From NCBI GenBank assembly GCA_003024175.1, contig MDYQ01000038.1, positions 1-64,000 on the forward strand: a stretch of DNA of 64,000 bases. Reading direction: 5' to 3'. Below are positions 1-12,551 of the stretch, piece after piece. The number at the start of each line of letters is the position of its first letter. Position 1 is the first letter of the stretch. Origin of the DNA: Planoprotostelium fungivorum. Its lineage: Eukaryota; Evosea; Variosea; Cavosteliida; Cavosteliaceae. Both the position numbers and the translations under genes were made by a program. The notes beneath the pieces are model-generated. The model saw only the letters and a list, made by a program, of their open reading frames with translations, did no database searches and was not told the DNA's origin.

Positions 1-1545
1 AGAAATTTCCTCAAATTGGAAGATTTCTACAGCGAATTATTCTCGGTCAAAGTGGGTCGATCGATCTGGGTCACGTGATCACAGTCACGTGACCCACCTC
101 CTCGTGACGTCATAATAGACATCTTATCGATGACAGTGCGAGGCCGTAGCCAGGGAGAGAGAGAACAGACGCATCGGTCAGAAGCAACCGTGGCACGTCA
201 AATTAGTCGAAGGCATCATCATGTTTGTCGGTCTAGTCGCCCTCGTTTGGTTTCCCCTTCTCATCCTCTCTTCGTGGGCTCCCAACACTCCTTACTACTC
301 CAACACGTCCATGGTACAGGTGAGATCACATCGAATGTGTTTCTCTACTCATCTACAACGTTGTAGATCGGGTTCAATACGGAATATCTGTGGTCGGGGC
401 AGACGACGAATCACGTGGACAGTGAAGCGGCTGTGGAAGATCTGAGGGCGATGAATGTGTCGACGTTGTTGGATTCAGATTCGAGGCAGTTGATACAGAG
501 ATTCTGGTTCGATGCTACGTCGGACACGCCGTGGCAACCTGTCAACGATGGAGCCACGTGAGTCCCTCATCGATCACGCGATGAACGATCTTCGTCACAT
601 CACATCATCGACGATCGTCATCATGTCATCATCACGTTCACATCGCATACCATCAGCCTACATCGAACGATCGTCATCATGTCATCATCACCTTCACATC
701 ACATCATCATCATCATCACACATCAACCACATCGTAACAACATCCACAGTAGCAACATCACCTCTCTCCGCACTACCATCACCATGGCCAGAGACGGAAA
801 ATTAACCGCCTTCCCCATCATCACTTCCTCCTGGGACTACCGCTTAGATAACGTCACCATCAATCGATTCAATCAGATCATCCAAAATGGCTACGGCAGA
901 GTTGCAGTCAACGTCGTGAAGAAGTGGGTCAGCGTTCCAACCAACGGCCAGATCACGTGAGTCGTCGACGCAGAAATTTCTCGGAAGAGTTTGACCCCGC
1001 GCAGGGATGCGGAGAATCCACCGGCGGAGCTGTTGAACGCGACGATATACCTGACGCTGCAATCGCGAACGGTCTCGGTAAATAACGTGACGACCGGCCT
1101 GCGGTACTGGACCCTCACCGATGGAGCCGATTCCACGACGGGTATCAAGGTGGGCGTCTACAACGAGCCACGTCTGACGCGTACAGATCTTCTCGTTCTG
1201 CACGCGAGTTCCCATCGGATTTTCCGCCGCCCTGGCTTCGAACGGGCTGGTTGGACTGTATCTGGGAATCGTGCTCTCGATCGGACGTTTCTTGCGTCTG
1301 TGGGTGTCTGCCGCCATATCTAGAATCTGGCTGGATGACATGCCAACCGTGGACAAGCTCATGACCATGTGTGAGGTGAGAGAGACAACATAGAGGGACA
1401 GAGAGGAGATGTTGAGATGGGACAGGACATTTTCATCGCGAGGCAGTACAACGATCTGTTGTTAGAGGAGCATCTTTACAACGAGTTGATACAGTTGTTG
1501 AGAGATCCGATACGAATAATCGATATCACGAAGAAGGAGAGTTGA
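1..1545 (+). CDS. Piezo-type mechanosensitive ion channel, C-terminal part (gene runs off the left edge)
   Basis: Piezo proteins form trimeric, stretch-gated cation channels in the plasma membrane. What is visible is the end of the protein across about six exons. It includes a basic stretch followed by a hydrophobic helix ending in the Piezo-like VWFPLLILSSWAP (about 220-290), then an extracellular cap region with N-glycosylation sites. The last pore helix reads NGLVGLYLGIVLSIGRFLR (about 1230-1290), and the tail contains DDMPTVDKLMTMCEDIFIAR and LLLEEHLYNELIQLLRDP, which match the Piezo C-terminal signature closely. Introns lie at about 331-366, 559-750, 959-991, 1150-1187 and 1375-1430. The first carries the full intronic palindrome with the acceptor TAG inside it. 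The 559-750 intron is expanded by CATCAT-rich sequence. The stop is TGA at 1543. The family call is strong; the exact junction of the cap exons is my reading of frame and GT-AG sites. Confidence 0.88.
352..367. repeat. Intronic palindrome TCTACAACGTTGTAGA in Piezo
   Basis: Perfect 16-bp palindrome at the 3' end of intron 331-366. Its TTGTAG supplies the acceptor AG, so the palindrome stra­ddles the splice site by one base. Confidence 0.9.
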
Positions 1546-1745
1546 AGATTTGGACGTTGTGAATAAATTCAAGTGTGAATGATGGATGACAAAGTATTTG
1601 GGGTTTGGTGATGTTGGTGCGACCACAAAAGGAGCGAGAATAAATAGAATTATAAATCAAATGGGTGTCATCGGGTTTCGGAGAGATCGGCGATCGGGTC
1701 ACAACATCACCCCCCTCTACTCCATCACCTGAAGATACACCGACC

Positions 1746-2257
1746 ATGCCCAGAGGCTGCCCTTGGAATGGTCTACAAGACATGATGTTGTATTATCACA
1801 ATCATTTTCGAAGCAACACCGAGAAATTGTACAAGTACGCAGATAGAGTCGACGAAATAGGTTGGAGGTCTTATCTCAACACGGCTCGAACTCTGGATCA
1901 TCACCTCCACATGCATCATAGTATAGAAGAGCAGCACATTTTTCCCATTCTGGCTAGAAAGATGCCGAAGTTTGCCAAGGATCACATCGATGAGCACAAG
2001 CATATGAACGAGAGTCTATCACAGATGCGACAGTACGTAGAGCAGGGTTACACAGACAATAGCAATTACCACCCAGAAGAGATGAAGAAGCGACTGGACG
2101 CGTTAAAGACAGCTCTCTTTGATCATCTTGCCGCAGAGGTAATGATTGATCCATGGTCGAAGACTAACATCATCTTTAGGAGAAGAGTTTGGGAGAAGAA
2201 GAGATGAAGAAGTATTGGACAGAAGAAGAAATGGAGGAGTTAGTTCAGGCCTTCTGA
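1746..2257 (+). CDS. Hemerythrin/HHE-domain protein
   Basis: Small four-helix-bundle protein of the hemerythrin-like (HHE) family, which binds a di-iron centre through His and acidic residues and is linked to oxygen or iron handling. The ordered metal-ligand pattern is visible: an early YYHNHF, then LDHHLHMHHSIEEQHIFP, then KDHIDEHKHM, and a late FDHLAAE-EKSL. One intron (about 2139-2178) ends TTTAG and joins HLAAE to EKSLGEEEMKKYW in frame. The product is about 155 residues with no signal peptide or membrane helix, so it is probably cytosolic. The start was set at the first ATG, which begins MPRGCPWNG. The reading frame stays open upstream to about 1665 but without an ATG. The substrate and physiological role cannot be told from sequence. 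Confidence 0.85.
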
Positions 2258-2547
2258 GCAGTTGTTTTCGATTGTACAACCAAAGTAAAACTTGTTACAA
2301 TTCCATTTTATGTTCAGCATCGAATATAAAATTCGAGAGATCTCTCGATCTACTTCTTTCCACAGCTGACGCAGCCGCAAGCGTAGCCTATCTGTCCATC
2401 CCAGTAGCAGACGGGTCCGCAGTAGTGAAGCTGTTGGCATCTTCCCTGTCTCTTGTGCTCCGATTCAGTGCTTCTATTCACTCAGATTTATACGATACTG
2501 GTGGAAACGATCCCAAATGCAACGACCATTTATTCTTTTGCCTCGTC

Positions 2548-2924
2548 ATGAGACAATACGGCCTCCTCTTGTGCATCCTCCTGGGTCTCAGCATCACCAA
2601 TGCGACTATCATGTCCTGGAAGAATACCTACGGCTGCTACGACCACGGAGGAGGTAATGTCGCCTTCAACACCTCTTACTGCTGGGACTCTGGTGTGGTG
2701 TGTATTCGATGCATCAGACTTGTTTCTGACATGACGACCCAGTTTCCTTCTGCTGGCGACACCGCCATCATCTCTCTGGGTACGAATTCTTATGGAATTG
2801 AGATCTCTACAGAGTGAGTGTAGATGGATGTACCGTCGAGACTGAGAGGCAACAGATCGACGGTTTCTCATACAAGCGAGCGATCTCCGCATCGAAACTT
2901 ACGGTGTTGCTCTTCGCATTATAA
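2548..2924 (+). CDS. Small secreted protein, no recognised family
   Basis: The N-terminus MRQYGLLLCILLGLSITNA is a typical signal peptide. The mature part starts TIMSWKNTYGCYDHGGG and contains several cysteines. I place an intron with donor GTACG after AIISL and an acceptor at GTGTAG just before ATGGATG. This gives an in-frame continuation DGCTVETERQQIDGFSYKRA that ends SASKLTVLLFAL and TAA at 2922-2924. A second intron around 2695-2740 is possible because the frame is open both with and without it. The hydrophobic tail is short for a GPI signal. The gene lies inside the relic Cys-rich gene and may have been brought in by the insertion that split it. Length and exon limits are uncertain; secretion is the only function I infer. 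Confidence 0.55.
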
Positions 2925-3032
2925 GATCGACCATCTTGGGTGACATAGGTGTATTTCAGCCAGTAATTATGGGTACGCAATGGCTCCAATGCAGGTGAGA
3001 TAATTTCTCAGACGCTGAATCGAGTGCAGTGG

Positions 3033-3209
3033 TCAGCGTGGGTGTCCTCTTGATTGTCTTTGCAATTTTCCTCGTATCTTGATCGTGTTTGCAATAAACA
3101 ATCCACAAACGCATCGTCGCTGCTCTTTATACTCATCGATCATGTCCCAGAGGGTCAGATCGATCACGTCGGAGCCTCTCCTCTTCTCATCTCGATATTC
3201 GTGGTACAT
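3033..3209 (-). CDS. Unexplained small ORF or exon, minus strand
   Basis: An open frame reads MYHEYRDEKRRGSDVIDLT and goes on with LWDMIDEYKEQRRCVCGLF before a TGA. The composition looks protein-like, with amphipathic charged residues and two cysteines. It is open upstream to 3239 without an ATG, so it may be an internal exon. A second protein-like minus stretch at about 2890-2995 (HNYWLKYTYVTQDGRSYN, followed by a GTAAGT donor) could belong to the same transcript, but the stop at 3033 separates them unless an intron I cannot place lies between. No family is recognised, and it may be non-functional debris inside the split duplicate. Confidence 0.28.
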   Translation of the reverse strand: MYHEYRDEKRRGSDVIDLTLWDMIDEYKEQRRCVCGLFIANTIKIRGKLQRQSRGHPR

Positions 3210-3399
3210 CCTCAGCAACGTATCCAAACTCGTCGCCACAAACTTGAAATCCTTCCTGCCACTCCATCAGCATCAGCATCGCCATCACACTGTCGATCGA
3301 TCGTCAACCAATTATCTCGACACTGAAGTTGTAAGGTGGCTGAGGGAAGTCCTCAGTGAGGTCAACTTCATCTCGGCGGGTATCTACAATGCAATAAAA

Positions 3400-3900
3400 A
3401 AATTTCTCGGAATATCGATCCTTCTCTCGTCCGACGGAAGTCTTGACGTTTTCGACGTCGCATCACTCGGCCCGGTCGAACGGTGTGACGCAGAAGAGCA
3501 TGATGCATCTGATCATCACTGACGAGTCTGACGATTTCAAGAATACGTCTTTTTTTATACTTTATTTACATTCTACTTCTTAGCGCTATTTCCATTCGTT
3601 TGCATCATTGTTTCGACGTTACACAGTTTTTTTGTGTGTTTTAACCAAGTTTTTCTCAGAATCAACGAAAGTCGACAGAAACATCACAATTCGTGGAGAA
3701 TACGTGTGAAATAGTCTCCCCCAGCTTCCCTAAGATCATAGATGACAAAAGAGCTCCCCGACCGGGAATTGAACCCGGGTCCCAAGCGATCTGTACGCTG
3801 TAGAGCGTAGCTTGACAGGCTTGTATACTCACCACTATACTATCGAGGAGTGGTGTAGTGCCGGTGGATTTTGTTCATAAATATTAGTAATCCACCGGCA
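3400..3900 (-). repeat. Inverted duplicate of the tRNA-Asp locus, left copy
   Basis: Read on the minus strand, the sequence from just upstream of the tRNA-Asp through several hundred bases downstream matches the right-hand locus at about 55720-56200. Shared landmarks in order are GCACTACACCACTCCTCG before the tRNA, CTTTTGTCAT after it, CTCCACGAATTGTGAT, GAAATAGCGCTAAGAAGTA, ATGTAAATAAAG and GAGTGATGCGA with GTCGAAAA. The flanks have diverged clearly more than the tRNA itself. Together with the relic Cys-rich gene further downstream, this defines an inverted segmental duplication. Confidence 0.8.
3754..3849 (-). tRNA. tRNA-Asp (GTC) with a 24-nt intron
   Basis: Read on the minus strand it begins TCCTCGATAGTATAGTGG and ends GGGTTCAATTCCCGGTCG plus GGGAG. 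The acceptor stem TCCTCGA pairs with TCGGGGA (one T-G wobble) and the discriminator base is G. The anticodon stem is CAAGC/GCTTG and the loop is CTGTCA-intron-C, giving anticodon GTC (Asp). The intron sits at the canonical position after base 37 and is 24 nt long, leaving a 72-nt mature tRNA. Internal A and B boxes are intact, so a Pol III gene is expected. The only difference that matters from the copy at 55743-55828 is 10 extra bases inside the intron. Confidence 0.93.
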
Positions 3901-4242
3901 AACACAGTTCTGTGTGACCTGATATGAGTTAGATGAGAAGTTCTGGACCCACTTAATGAGATGCGGGGAGGAATGGGGTGTGGAGTTGATGTCATTCGCG
4001 GTGTCTGAAAGGGAGTGGAGGTGCGTTTGGTGTAGGTTTGGATCGATTGAAAGTCTGAGTTTGGTCAGTGAGCGAGATATCTTGCACTGACTGATTACAT
4101 GATGTGAATTCCTCTTCTTTGAAATGCGCCGTGATCTGATCGCCGCTACACAATCACAGTCATCGATGGCACGCGAAGAACTTTAAACGAGAGACTGCAG
4201 TCATTTCGATGCCAGTGGATGTTTATTCGACCTCCATCATCC
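3901..4242. other. Intergenic, no gene seen
   Basis: Sequence between the tRNA-Asp locus and the 3' end of the GH5 gene. A short inverted repeat, AATCCACCGGC and GCCGGTGGATT around ATAAATATTAG, lies immediately left of this stretch at about 3861-3899, just upstream of the tRNA on its own strand. Nothing else in the stretch looks coding. Confidence 0.5.
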
Positions 4243-7364
<3,122 letters not shown>

Positions 7365-7715
7365 TCGTATCGTAGCGTGTTGTGATTGTGTCTGCGTGCG
7401 TGGACTGACTGGTATTGTCTGCATTATGTAGTTGTGTTCGCCAGAACCGATGGTGGAAGCTCGATGATAATTCCGAATTTCTATTGAGAAAGCGCATCCA
7501 CACGAGATTTAACAGCGACACACTTCATCCTAAACTTCCCCGAGGGAGTCCATCAGTACACTGACAGTCTGGATGAATAGAGTCACGCGATGTAGAGGAT
7601 GAAACGTTCCGAACACCTTCCATATCATCGCATGAGAGATACTTTTGGGTGGAACGATGGAAAGCACGATGGTGATATTGATGTTCCAAGATGATGAACG
7701 AAGCATGTACACTCT

Positions 7716-9696
7716 TTATATAGTCTGGGGCATAACCGTTGTAGACAGTGGCTCCTCCTTATCCCCCAATTTTCTCAAGTGTAGGTAGGCATCTGTCCCA
7801 TGTCCTGATGATGACGTCATCACTACGTTGTCCGTCTTCTCTCACCTTCCATGGACATCAGTTGTAAATCACCACCAAAGTACCTGGCGTACAGCCTAGA
7901 GATTGGCAATCCAACACCTGTTCATTGTCACACATATGAATGGGACGATAACAATAAAATAGAATAAAATGAAACAGAGTCAAACGTGAATACGATATGA
8001 AAACAATAAAATGAAATAAATTACCTAGACCGGCCATAGGTGTTTCCATTCCAAAGTCAGGACCGTCTATCGATACGTCTGCGTCAAAGTCTGCAGTGGT
8101 GTACAGGTAAGACCAAATCTTCTCGTAGTTGGATCGGCTGATGCCACCTCCCTCGTCTGAGATCTTGATGGCGACGTCCTCTCCTTGGGCCTGTCGTCAC
8201 AGTCAGTGAATAGAAGTCATGTGTCGTGATGTGTGATGATGAGGTGCTCGATGTGACGGCTTTGTGATGATGTGGTTGATGAGGTGACGTGATCGTCGTG
8301 ATGATGTTGTGATGATGCATTTGTTCGATGAAGATGATCGTGATCGACCTGATCGGAGATGATGATCTGAACCGGAGGCAGAGTGTCCTTGTCCTTGTGC
8401 TTCTCAACCACGGCACGCGTGGAATTTTTCAATAGCTCGAACAAGATATAATACAAGTGCGATGGAACGTATGGAAAGGCCAATTTTGATCCTCCCACAA
8501 TCTGCGATACGTCAACGGAATTCGAATGAAATTTCACGTAGAATCGATTCAACTTTAAATCACAAAATACGGTGAAATTTCGATGAGATGTCCCTCACCT
8601 CCACCTCAGGTGATATACCGTGTTGTCTCTCGCACATAAATCTGGCATCTACAATTGCATGGTGCGCTACCTATCTATCATCAATGACCAACGATTATAT
8701 CATCATCTACAACGCACATCCACCGGTGACGTCGTCTTGGCGATTAAACCCTAAATCCAGTCAGAGACTCGAAATTTCCCTCGTTTCTCCACTCACCACG
8801 TGATTGTTCACGTTGGCGCCTTCTTTCTGTATCTCCAAGTGTTGACCGATCAACATCCGAATGCCGATTCGGCTCATGAAAAAAGAGTCTAAGAACTGAT
8901 GGATCTCGACCATGTCGGTGAGATCGATCTCGTCGGTGTTATCAAAATAATGTTTCGACATCTCTGCTTTTAGTTCTCTCACGCCTGGAGAGGTGATGAG
9001 TTGATCGATCGCATCATGTGAAATCAGATCGCGAGATGGAGGGAGATCATCACCTTTGGCCATCAGGATGAGTGTGGGAGCGTGTCTCTGGTAGATCTCT
9101 TCCAAGACCTTCGTGAACCTCTCTTCATCTTCTTCACTTCTAATCTTTGGGAAATCGTGAAGGAGTTCGAACGAGCTGACGTACCATTGTCTAACTTTTC
9201 TGACCTAGAGTGATTTGTAAGAGAGAGCGAAAAGAGGAGGACACGATGATGATGAGGCGGAGAGATAAGAGGACGGAACATGGGCTCACAGATGGCATCA
9301 GACACATGCCGTATGGAAGTTTGTCTAATTTGACAACCTGTGTGGGATAAGTTGGGAGGAGGATGACCGTGTCGGTTGAATGGTGAAATCATACAACGGT
9401 GATGGACGTGAATCCAAACCTGAACTGCCAGACGTGTTGGAAGCTCCTGATGTAACCACGCTGCGTTCTGTTGCTTTCTCTGAGGTGAGATAGCTAATCG
9501 AGTCAGTCTCTTATTCGATTTCAAGTGCATCACCTGCTAGGTCTTTCAACGTCACTCCTCTCTGTGGCCTCTTCGCCCACTTATAAATCGTCTCTAACAT
9601 TGCCTTGCTGGTATATGTTCGTTTGGGCAGAGCCATCGGTCGACATGGTGTGAATGGTATCGTTGGATGGTGTCGAAAGAGTTGTCTGGATATCAT
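7716..9696 (-). CDS. Mitochondrial PDK/BCKDK-family protein kinase (pyruvate dehydrogenase kinase-like)
   Basis: Kinases of this family inactivate the pyruvate or branched-chain 2-oxoacid dehydrogenase complex by phosphorylating E1. The N-terminus [20 protein letters not shown] is a basic, acid-free mitochondrial presequence. The helical domain shows [13 protein letters not shown] and [19 protein letters not shown] (H box). The GHKL ATPase domain shows the N box [13 protein letters not shown], the G1 box ISDEGGGIS, and the G2 region [20 protein letters not shown] followed by DLQLMSMEG. The C-terminus is [15 protein letters not shown]. Wording in the ATP lid and the [15 protein letters not shown] stretch is nearer PDK than BCKDK. 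About nine introns are present. The stop is TAA at 7716-7718, and the start ATG at 9696 opens the presequence. The gene shares a short divergent promoter with the zinc-finger gene at 9994. Confidence 0.92.
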
Positions 9697-9993
9697 GCTG
9701 TTTCAAATTTGTTGGATGTAGAAAAGTGGTGGGCTGCAAGTTCCCCCGAAATCGAATTTACGTATCATCTACAAATTATCGGCCCACATCTTGTGGAATC
9801 ATCTACGCTTCACCCTCAATCCACTCGGCCTCACTCGGAAGAGGACACATTAAGAAGGGTTGTTGCAGTTAGATCCAAAGACAAGAAGAGACGGTGGTGA
9901 TTGCGAAATGGTAATCTACGAAATTTCGTGTGAATATTGATACAATCTACAATAAGCTAAATTCGGCCTGCAAGCATCCAACGGAAGCTGCAG
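9697..9993. promoter_or_regulatory. Divergent promoter region between the PDK-type kinase and the C2HC zinc-finger gene
   Basis: Only about 300 bp separate the two start codons, which point away from each other, so both promoters must lie here. A plus-strand frame from 9667 to 9900 stays open (HLQIIGPHLVESSTLHPQS) but overlaps the kinase start in antisense and has no family match I recognise, so I treat it as fortuitous. No TATA box is evident. Confidence 0.45.
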
Positions 9994-12092
9994 ATGTCCT
10001 TCAAGACACGTACTCTGGGTGGTACCTCGCAGTTGACGAAGCCCGCGAAATCACCTTCTTCTACTCGTCTCGTGAGCTCATCTGGAACATCGCCTTGTCT
10101 CTAATACCTCCAGAGCTCCACTTTACCTTCTAAAGTCACACTCGAATGTCAAGCTTGTGGTAGAAACTACAGTGAGTCGCACTGATGACGAGATTTACGA
10201 AGCGTCTCTGACATCATCTCAGCCGCCGACAACAATGCGGGTCTGCACGTGTGTCCGAAATGCACAGAGATCGGAACTACGTCGCGAGCAAAGAAGGCCG
10301 ATCTCATGTCTGCCAAACCGACTGCCGTCATCTGTTATTGCTGTGGAAGAGAATTCTTCGCACATTCGCTACAAATTCATCTTCCACAATGCATGAAGAA
10401 GGTGTGACGTCGAAGTCCGATCGGATCACCATTTTGATCGCTTGCAGAGAGCCATAGAACAGAGTAAATTGCCTCCTGAGAAGAGAACACCACTGCCAAA
10501 GAGTTTGGCGGAATTTCAAGCCTCGAAAGGCCTGTCCATCGATCAGATGAACGAAGAAGCGTACAACATGTACAAACAGTGAGCACGATTCCATCCTCTC
10601 TAGCAAATTTAACAAGGCATTAGAACGATGGCTGCTTGTCCCAACTGTGGGAGGACATTTTCTGGTGTGGACCGTTTAGACATTCACCTCCGAAGTTGTT
10701 CTTCGGATCGTGCCGCCAGACCTGTAGCAAAGAGAGGCGTGGTGAGTGCATCTATGAAACGATCCACCCGTCCACTGATGCATCGAACAGTCTGCCTCAC
10801 CTTCAGTTGAAACCGAGCAGGTGTGGTTCGTATTCTCGCTCACCTTTAATTCGTTGCAGCGATCCCCCCCGGCTCTCACCAGCCCAAATCTGAAGGGAAG
10901 TAGTCGGCCTATATCTGCCGCGAGGAGTCCCGTGCAGCAGAATTTCCAGGCGATCAGTTCGTCCGGAGTCGGTAGTGCTCTGAACGGTTGGGCCACGACG
11001 AACACTACCCCTCCTAAACGTGAATATTCTAATGATGTAGCTGTTCGACTCATCTACAATCAGCTACGTCTGCTGTACCGGATAAGAAACCATCCGTTAA
11101 AAACTCCGTCAGTTTTTCACCAAAGATAGAAACTTCGAGGACGTTTCAAGAGTCTCAGCCTCCAGCTTACAGTTCGTTGTCCGGGAGCGAACAATACTCC
11201 TTACCACCTCAGAATCAGTCGGCTGCCTCGCCGGGAACAGTTTCGTGCAGGTGAAATGATGAGACGAAAAAAGTTGATGAAAGTCAGTCTGTGTGGTCGA
11301 AATTTCAATGAAGATCGAATCGCCAAGCACGAAGCCGTCTGCCCTGGAGTGAAGCGAGCCGCTCCTGTAGCTGCCATTCCTCAACCTGTACGTATCGTAT
11401 GCGTATAGTACGCCTGACCATCACAGAAACCAGCCGCTCCCGCTAAAACGGCTCCGACCTCGAAATCTGTACCCAAATGGAAAGCTCAACACCAAGAGTT
11501 TCAAAATGCCATTCAATACGCTAGAAAGATGAAAGAGATACAAGAAGCAGGCGGTAATGTCGTGGATCTATTGCCTCCTCCACCTCCCTCATCCAACCCG
11601 GACTACATCCAATGGTGACGTCTCATCATCAACACCTTTTTGGATGATATTGACTGCCTTACAGTCCTTATTGCGGTAGAAGGTTCAATGAAATCGCTGG
11701 CGAGAGACACATGAGAACGTGCAAAGACGTCGTGAACAAGCCGAAACCTCCTCCGAAGACTCATCAGATCAGCGCCAGTCAGCAAGAGTACAGGACCAGG
11801 ATGGCACAATTGAGTCCTTCTTCCAGCCCCAATCCAAATCGATTCTCACTGTCTCCCGGGAAATCACCATCGAGTGAGTGCCACATCGCATGGCACGCCG
11901 ATGATGGACATTGAGATGAGACTGACTCGTCTAGGATCTCCCGTTCCTTCGTCACCCAAGATGGCTGCGTCACCTAAGATGCAGACGAAACCGTCATCTC
12001 CCGGCGTGGGCACAGCTTTCTGTGGACACTGTGGATGCAGATTGGGCTCAAGCATGCAGTTCTGTGGAGGATGTGGAAGGAAGAGAAGTTGA
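9994..12092 (+). CDS. Multi-C2HC zinc-finger protein (ZC2HC1 type)
   Basis: The spliced product starts MSFKTRTLGGTSQL and carries a row of C2HC zinc knuckles: LECQACGRNY, ICYCCGREFFAHSLQIHLPQ, ACPNCGRTFSGVDRLDIHLR, CSLCGRNFNEDRIAKHEAVC and CPYCGRRFNEIAGERHMRTC. Pro/Ser-rich linkers join them, including PPPPPSSNPDY and SPSSSPNPNRFSLSP. The end is a rubredoxin-like zinc ribbon with FCGHCGCRLGSS and FCGGCGRKRS. The tandem (C)xxC...HxxxxC spacing is that of the ZC2HC1/FAM164 group, whose members include ciliary and signalling proteins; the biochemical role is not established. I placed about nine introns of 35-55 nt where frame changes and GT-AG sites agree. The start is the first ATG in frame with the first exon. 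No targeting signal is seen. The gene is divergent from the kinase at 9696. Confidence 0.85.
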
Positions 12093-12551
12093 ATGTAGAA
12101 CTGTTGTGTAATTAGTTCTGTTGTTTATTCAATCCTTCTTGGCGTCTTCTTCGGTCCAAAAGTGATTAATCATGTTGATGCGATCTGACCTGATGTGATT
12201 CGTGTGGCCCCAAGGACGTCAAGATACATAAGGAGCAACCTACATCTCTACAGCCCTGAGATGGGGTGCCACATTAATTTCGATATGGAAAATTTAGCAC
12301 GAAAAACACCATCGACTCCACAACCAAACAAACGACCTGTGCTGGCTTCATCTGGTCATATTAAATACATCAAAGAGCGACAGCTGCGAAAAGGTGCCGT
12401 ACCCTGAAATGTCAACGACGACAGGAAGAGGTTTATATCGCGCGACCGGAAGCCAAGCACGTGACTGGAGCTCAGCCGAGCCACAACATCATTCGAAAAG
12501 AAACAGACCTACGAACAACACACGAACAACGAACGACTACTCAACGAACCG
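12093..12551. other. Intergenic with a possible 48-residue ORF and the promoter of the secreted lectin gene
   Basis: A plus ORF at 12261-12407 starts MGCHINFDMENLARKTPSTP and ends GHIKYIKERQLRKGAVP. It could be a real micro-protein or the last exon of an unrecognised gene, and I cannot decide. Downstream lie a TATA-like GGTTTATATCGCG at about 12429-12442 and a CACGTG at about 12460, spaced about 90-120 bp before the ATG at 12552, which fits a core promoter. Confidence 0.35.

Larger units (their letters stand above)
2341..3390 (-). pseudogene. Relic, split copy of the Cys-rich secreted protein gene found intact at 56592-56933
   Basis: Two minus-strand fragments match the intact gene at 56592-56933 at roughly 95% by eye. 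The 5' piece (about 3325-3385) encodes DLTEDFPQPPYNF. The 3' piece (about 2341-2475) encodes HKRQGRCQQLHYCGPVCYWD, followed by GYACGCVSCGKK, a TAG stop and ATCGAGA, as in the intact gene. The fragments keep the correct order and orientation but are about 850 bp apart, and the middle part (the CPADCGN...CLWNAA region) is missing. The gap holds a plus-strand secreted-protein gene and an unexplained minus ORF. With the tRNA-Asp just upstream on the same strand, this is the broken half of an inverted duplication. It has no start codon or continuous frame and should not be annotated as a functional gene. Confidence 0.75.

Noticed and set aside
2990-3082. Plus-strand C-terminal hydrophobic exon (SSAVVSVGVLLIVFAIFLVS) as the end of the secreted gene at 2548
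   Set aside because: It looks like a GPI tail, but an in-frame TAA before it and the need for a 17-nt intron make the join unlikely; the gene ends well at 2924 instead. It may be debris of another surface-protein gene.
9667-9900. Plus ORF beginning [14 protein letters not shown] as a gene
   Set aside because: It overlaps the kinase start in antisense, has no family match and lies inside a short divergent promoter.
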